This document shows, piece after piece, positions 6,282-8,643 of a stretch of 8,643 nt of DNA. This DNA is from Clostridia bacterium (lineage in GTDB: Bacteria > Bacillota > Clostridia > Christensenellales > QALW01). The position numbers and the translations under genes are program-made. Below the pieces are notes generated by a model. It saw only the letters and a list, made by a program, of their open reading frames with translations, searched no databases and had not been told where the DNA came from. Position 1 is the stretch's first letter; each line of letters starts with the position of its first letter. The stretch lies in contig CAAGID010000004.1 in assembly GCA_900769815.1 (NCBI GenBank), forward strand, positions 1 through 8,643, read 5' to 3'.

Positions 6282-7067
6282 TTATATATTTCCATATTTT
6301 GCCTTAAATCTATTATAACTGTCAAGCAACTGTTGTGGGTCTTTATAACATCCGTCATAAACTTCAATCATAACGGTTTTATCATAATTGCCAATTTTCT
6401 TAAAAAGACTTTCATAATCATAATATCCTGTTGTAGGAAGCACCAAGTTGCCTTTTTCATCAAAATCAACTATATGTATATTTTCGATAAGTCCCTGCAT
6501 ATCGTCAATATATTTATCAACCACCGTATCGCTTTGAGCCGCCTGCTTAATATCAAGAGTACAACCGATTTTTTCATCGCAGTACGGCAAGAGCTTTTTC
6601 ATAAAATCAGGATGATTATAGTGTGCCCAATGCACATTTTCCCAAGTGAGCAGAATATTATGCTCCTGTGCGATTTTTGCAAGCTCGTTAGTTCGGGCAC
6701 CAAAGAACTCATAATTAGTAACGTACTTTGTGTATTTCATTTGCTGTGGGCCGTGCATAACGTAAATTTTTGCATCAAGCATCTGTCCTATTTTTAATGA
6801 TGAACAGAATATTTTAAGGGCATCATTATACTGTCTTTCAGAGCGAGAAAAAAGCTGACCTTCAAACTGGCTGTTAAGGGTGTGTATGGAATGAACCTCC
6901 GTATTGCCTTTAACGCTTTTTAATTTTTCGCCGAATTCTTCAGCATACTCTGAAAAGGAAGCTAAGAAAACTTCGCAACAATCAACGCTGTTTTTGCCAA
7001 AAAATTCTAAGGCTTCTTCCGTATACATTTTACCGTAAAGGGATGCTGTTGAAATACCGATCTTCAT
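6282..7067 (-). CDS. Sugar phosphate isomerase/epimerase-like TIM-barrel protein
   Basis: This 261-aa protein has the xylose-isomerase-like TIM-barrel pattern shared by sugar isomerases, epimerases and endonuclease IV. Candidate metal ligands sit at the ends of the expected strands: E143 (LLTWENVHW), D172 (CTLDIKQA), H198 (IHIVDF) and E235 (VMIEVYD). Other conserved-looking spots are H62 (VHSIHTLN) and H105 (YVMHGP). Glu-Asp-His-Glu is the usual divalent metal set of the epimerase-type branch, so isomerisation or epimerisation of a keto sugar or inositol derivative is likely, but the substrate cannot be read from sequence. The ribosome binding site GAGGTAA (7071-7077) includes the stop codon of the upstream YfbR-like gene, and the gap is 3 nt, so translation is probably coupled. 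Confidence 0.85.
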   Translation of the reverse strand: MKIGISTASLYGKMYTEEALEFFGKNSVDCCEVFLASFSEYAEEFGEKLKSVKGNTEVHSIHTLNSQFEGQLFSRSERQYNDALKIFCSSLKIGQMLDAKIYVMHGPQQMKYTKYVTNYEFFGARTNELAKIAQEHNILLTWENVHWAHYNHPDFMKKLLPYCDEKIGCTLDIKQAAQSDTVVDKYIDDMQGLIENIHIVDFDEKGNLVLPTTGYYDYESLFKKIGNYDKTVMIEVYDGCYKDPQQLLDSYNRFKAKYGNI

Positions 7068-7070
7068 ATA

Positions 7071-7643
7071 TTACCTCAATTTATCAAGAGTAAGGTCAAA
7101 TCCGCCTACAAAGTTTTCCATAAAATACTTTACTTCAGGCGATTGGATTTTATCAATATCCTGCTTTATACTTTCCTTGGCATCTGTAAATTCAGAATTA
7201 CCTGCATTAACTTCCTCAACGCATTTTAGATATGCACAGATTCTGTCAGCATATTTGACTAACTTTTTTTCTTCCTTATCCTCAATATTTAAAATAGGCG
7301 TAAAGTCACTTTTAAATTCTTCAGGAAGCATCTGGCAGATTTCCTCAGTTGCAACTGCTTCAATTTGCTTATATGCACTTTTGATTTCAGCATTATAATA
7401 TTTTATTGGCGTAGGAAGGTCCCCCGTTATTATTTCGCTGGCTTCGTGGTACATAGCCTTTACTGCAACGGATTCGGTATTATAGTTTTTACCGTAAAAC
7501 TTATTGCCGATTAACGCAAGCATATGTGCTATCATTGCAGTTTGAAGAGAATGCTCCTGAATATTCTCCTCTCTCGTTGACCTCATAAGTCCCCAACGGC
7601 GGATATATTTCATTCTTGCCATTAAAGCGAAAAAGTTGCTCAT
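7071..7643 (-). CDS. yfbR: YfbR-like 5'-deoxynucleotidase (HD domain)
   Basis: This 190-aa protein aligns by eye along almost its whole length with E. coli YfbR (199 aa), an HD-domain phosphatase that removes phosphate from deoxynucleoside 5'-monophosphates and helps control dNMP pools. Shared segments are RRWGLMRSTREENIQEHSLQ (15-34, with R16-W17 and metal ligand H31), AMYHEASEIITGDLPTPIKY (63-82), VKYADRICAYLKC (129-141, D133) and YFMENFVGGFDLTLD. The namesake HD pair reads His66-Glu67 here instead of His-Asp; the codons CAC GAA are clear. AGAGGTG (7650-7656) lies 6 nt before the ATG. First gene of a two-gene minus-strand operon read from the promoter at 7669-7697. Confidence 0.93.
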   Translation of the reverse strand: MSNFFALMARMKYIRRWGLMRSTREENIQEHSLQTAMIAHMLALIGNKFYGKNYNTESVAVKAMYHEASEIITGDLPTPIKYYNAEIKSAYKQIEAVATEEICQMLPEEFKSDFTPILNIEDKEEKKLVKYADRICAYLKCVEEVNAGNSEFTDAKESIKQDIDKIQSPEVKYFMENFVGGFDLTLDKLR

Positions 7644-7668
7644 AAATTACACCTCTTTATTTTCTTAC

Positions 7669-7697
7669 ATTGTACCATAAATTTTTCTTGACAACAA
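7669..7697 (-). promoter_or_regulatory. Promoter for the yfbR operon
   Basis: On the minus strand TACAAT (7669-7674) is preceded by TGG, forming an extended -10 box. A moderate -35, TTGTTG (7692-7697), lies 17 bp upstream. The -10 is about 25 bp from the yfbR start. Its -35 overlaps that of the divergent riboswitch promoter by two bases. Confidence 0.7.
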
Positions 7698-7715
7698 GTA
7701 TTTTTGTGATATAAT
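7688..7715 (+). promoter_or_regulatory. Promoter for the TPP riboswitch-thiT transcript
   Basis: A perfect TTGACA (7688-7693) and a perfect TATAAT (7710-7715) are spaced by 16 bp, with a TGA extension just before the -10. This predicts strong constitutive initiation, leaving control to the riboswitch that starts a few bases downstream of the expected transcription start. Confidence 0.88.
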
Positions 7716-7730
7716 TTAATAAAACTGTAT

Positions 7731-7820
7731 ATCTGCTTGGGGAGTCCTTCGGGGCTGAGATTGCTAAAAAGCTAAACCCATTAAACCTGTGTAGATCATC
7801 CTACCGTAGGGAAGCGTATT
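7731..7820 (+). ncRNA. TPP riboswitch (THI element) aptamer
   Basis: The conserved THI-box segments are present in order: CTTGGGGAGTCC (7736-7747), GCTGAGA (7754-7760), ACCC (7777-7780), AACCTG (7784-7789) and CGTAGGGAAGC (7805-7815). One arm is AGTCC-TTCG-GGGCT (7743-7756), closed by a C(UUCG)G tetraloop. Another short arm is GTAG/CTAC (7791-7794 with 7800-7803). The aptamer binds thiamine pyrophosphate. It lies between a strong promoter and a terminator in front of a thiamine transporter gene, which fits feedback repression of thiamine uptake. The arm between GCTGAGA and ACCC is very short. Confidence 0.95.
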
Positions 7821-7837
7821 TTGCCTGAAAATTTTGG

Positions 7838-7871
7838 CCGTATATCCCTATGATATACGGTTTTAATTTTT
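7838..7871 (+). terminator. Riboswitch-controlled intrinsic terminator
   Basis: CCGTATATC (7838-7846) pairs with GATATACGG (7852-7860) across a 5-nt loop, followed by TTTTAATTTTT. The terminator sits 18 nt behind the aptamer and 22 nt before thiT. Its segment 7845-7852 can alternatively pair for 8 bp with aptamer bases 7805-7812, offering a plausible antiterminator when TPP is absent. Confidence 0.85.
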
Positions 7872-7892
7872 CAGAAAGGAAGTGCAAAATCT

Positions 7893-8570
7893 ATGCTACT
7901 TCAAACCTTGTCACTCAGTTCCTATTTTAGTGATATGTGGGAAAAATTAAAAGAAATTGACCCCATATTATTAAGTGCGACCATCACCATTACTTTGATT
8001 ATCGTTGCGGTTTTTGTTATTCTCAACAAAAAATCCGGCGGACTTAAATGGGATACGCGAATGGTTACCTACGGTGCAGTATGTATTGCCCTTTCATTTG
8101 TCTTATCTTATATAAGATTATGGCATATGCCCAACGGAGGCTCCGTTACTGCGGCAAGTATGCTGCCTATGCTTCTTTACGGCTATATGGCAGGTCCTTT
8201 ATGGGGTCTAATTGCAGGTATTGCCTATGCAATCCTTCAATGTATGCAGGATTGTTATTTCTTATCCTTGCCTCAGTTCTTCTTTGATTACATCTTCCCG
8301 TTCCTTGCAATAAGTGCCCTTTCAGGTGTTTTCAAGACAGGCAAAAAGCCCTTGGATATTTATCTTGGCTTTACCCTTGCAATAGTTATAAGATACGCTT
8401 GCCACGTTTTTGCGGGAATTGTTTTCTGGGCAGAGAGTGCACCTTATAACCCCGTACTTTACAGTTTTGGCTATAATTCCTTCGTATTTATTGACGCTAT
8501 CCCCTGCTATATTCTTGCATCAATTCCGTCAATACAAAAATTGTTTAAGAGATTACCTAAAGTAAAATAA
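7893..8570 (+). CDS. thiT: Thiamine ECF transporter substrate-binding subunit ThiT
   Basis: This 225-aa membrane protein is the S component that binds thiamine with high affinity and docks on a shared energy-coupling module (EcfA, EcfA', EcfT), which is not encoded here. Signatures include an AxxxA motif (A62, A66) in the first core helix, the kind of motif that contacts EcfT; RLWHMPNGGSVTAASMLPML (75-94); QFFFDYIFPF (128-137); and RYACHVFAGIVFWAE (167-181), with H171, G175 and W179 in the region that binds thiamine in the Lactococcus protein; N195 follows. The N-terminus carries an additional hydrophobic segment (about 25-44) not part of the usual six-helix core of about 180 residues. The start is supported by AGGAAG (7877-7882) 10 nt upstream. 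Control by the preceding TPP riboswitch strongly supports the call. Confidence 0.94.
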   Translation: MLLQTLSLSSYFSDMWEKLKEIDPILLSATITITLIIVAVFVILNKKSGGLKWDTRMVTYGAVCIALSFVLSYIRLWHMPNGGSVTAASMLPMLLYGYMAGPLWGLIAGIAYAILQCMQDCYFLSLPQFFFDYIFPFLAISALSGVFKTGKKPLDIYLGFTLAIVIRYACHVFAGIVFWAESAPYNPVLYSFGYNSFVFIDAIPCYILASIPSIQKLFKRLPKVK

Positions 8571-8590
8571 GAAGCAGATTTTTCTGCTTC
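8571..8590 (+). terminator. Hairpin directly after thiT, without U-tract
   Basis: GAAGCAGA (8571-8578) and TCTGCTTC (8583-8590) form an 8-bp perfect stem with a TTTT loop immediately behind the thiT stop codon. It looks like a terminator hairpin, but the repeat element begins at its last base, so no T-run follows. Confidence 0.7.
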
Positions 8591-8643
8591 AGTCTGCTGA
8601 CAAAGTCGGCAGACTGCCAGAGTTCGAGAAACCCTTGCAAGTC
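8590..8643 (+). repeat. MITE-like repeat, copy 3 (left end)
   Basis: These 54 bases match 6069-6122 with one difference. They include the left terminal hairpin (8590-8616) and then run off the window. Like copy 2, the element starts at the last base of a hairpin behind a plus-strand gene. Confidence 0.93.

Noticed and set aside
6186..6797. 203-aa plus-strand open frame starting in the repeat
   Set aside because: It runs antisense over the isomerase-like gene, which has clear motifs and a good ribosome binding site. The predicted protein has no recognisable pattern, so it is a shadow frame and not an element-encoded transposase.
8048..8287. 79-aa plus-strand frame inside thiT
   Set aside because: It is an alternative frame within a well-supported membrane protein, with no sign of its own ribosome binding site or conserved motif.

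Overview
The window looks like chromosomal DNA from a low-GC Gram-positive anaerobe of the class Clostridia. The grounds are A+T-rich sequence, strong AGGAGG-type ribosome binding sites, a SpoIID-family sporulation protein, a ThiT thiamine transporter under a TPP riboswitch, and homologues typical of clostridial genomes (TraX-family and CPBP membrane proteins, an archaeal-type phosphoglycerate mutase homologue in bacteria). Genus cannot be given from sequence reading alone. Both window ends lie inside copies of the same repeat, so the window may be a whole assembly contig that broke at repeats.

Layout, left to right. (1) 1-148: the right part of a dispersed repeat, then a hairpin. (2) 150-2062, minus strand: yfcE-like phosphodiesterase, a small unknown secreted or anchored protein, then a SpoIID-family protein, read from a near-consensus promoter at 2091-2119. 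A terminator-like hairpin between the first two genes also contains the ribosome binding site of the second. (3) 2194-6047, plus strand: a tightly packed five-gene operon (phosphoglycerate mutase/proposed homoserine kinase family, CPBP membrane protease, rlmH, tadA, TraX-family protein). Gaps are at most 1 nt and two junctions overlap. (4) 6051-6280: a complete 190-bp copy of the repeat, flanked on both sides by identical 19-bp palindromic terminator hairpins, between convergent operons. (5) 6282-7643, minus strand: a sugar phosphate isomerase/epimerase-like TIM-barrel protein and a YfbR-like 5'-deoxynucleotidase, 3 nt apart. (6) 7669-7892: divergent promoters with overlapping -35 boxes, a TPP riboswitch and its terminator. 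(7) 7893-8570, plus strand: thiT. (8) 8571-8643: a hairpin and the left end of a third repeat copy.

The genes are mostly housekeeping: RNA modification (RlmH on 23S rRNA, TadA on tRNA), nucleotide cleanup (YfbR), phosphoester hydrolysis (YfcE), thiamine uptake (ThiT). The most unusual signal is not a gene. It is the repeat: a small non-coding element with imperfect terminal inverted repeats (CAG...CTG ends) and strong internal hairpins, all three copies of which directly abut different terminator hairpins. At the complete copy the terminator is duplicated on both sides. Removing the element plus one hairpin copy restores a normal bidirectional terminator, which suggests insertion into terminators with duplication of the palindrome.
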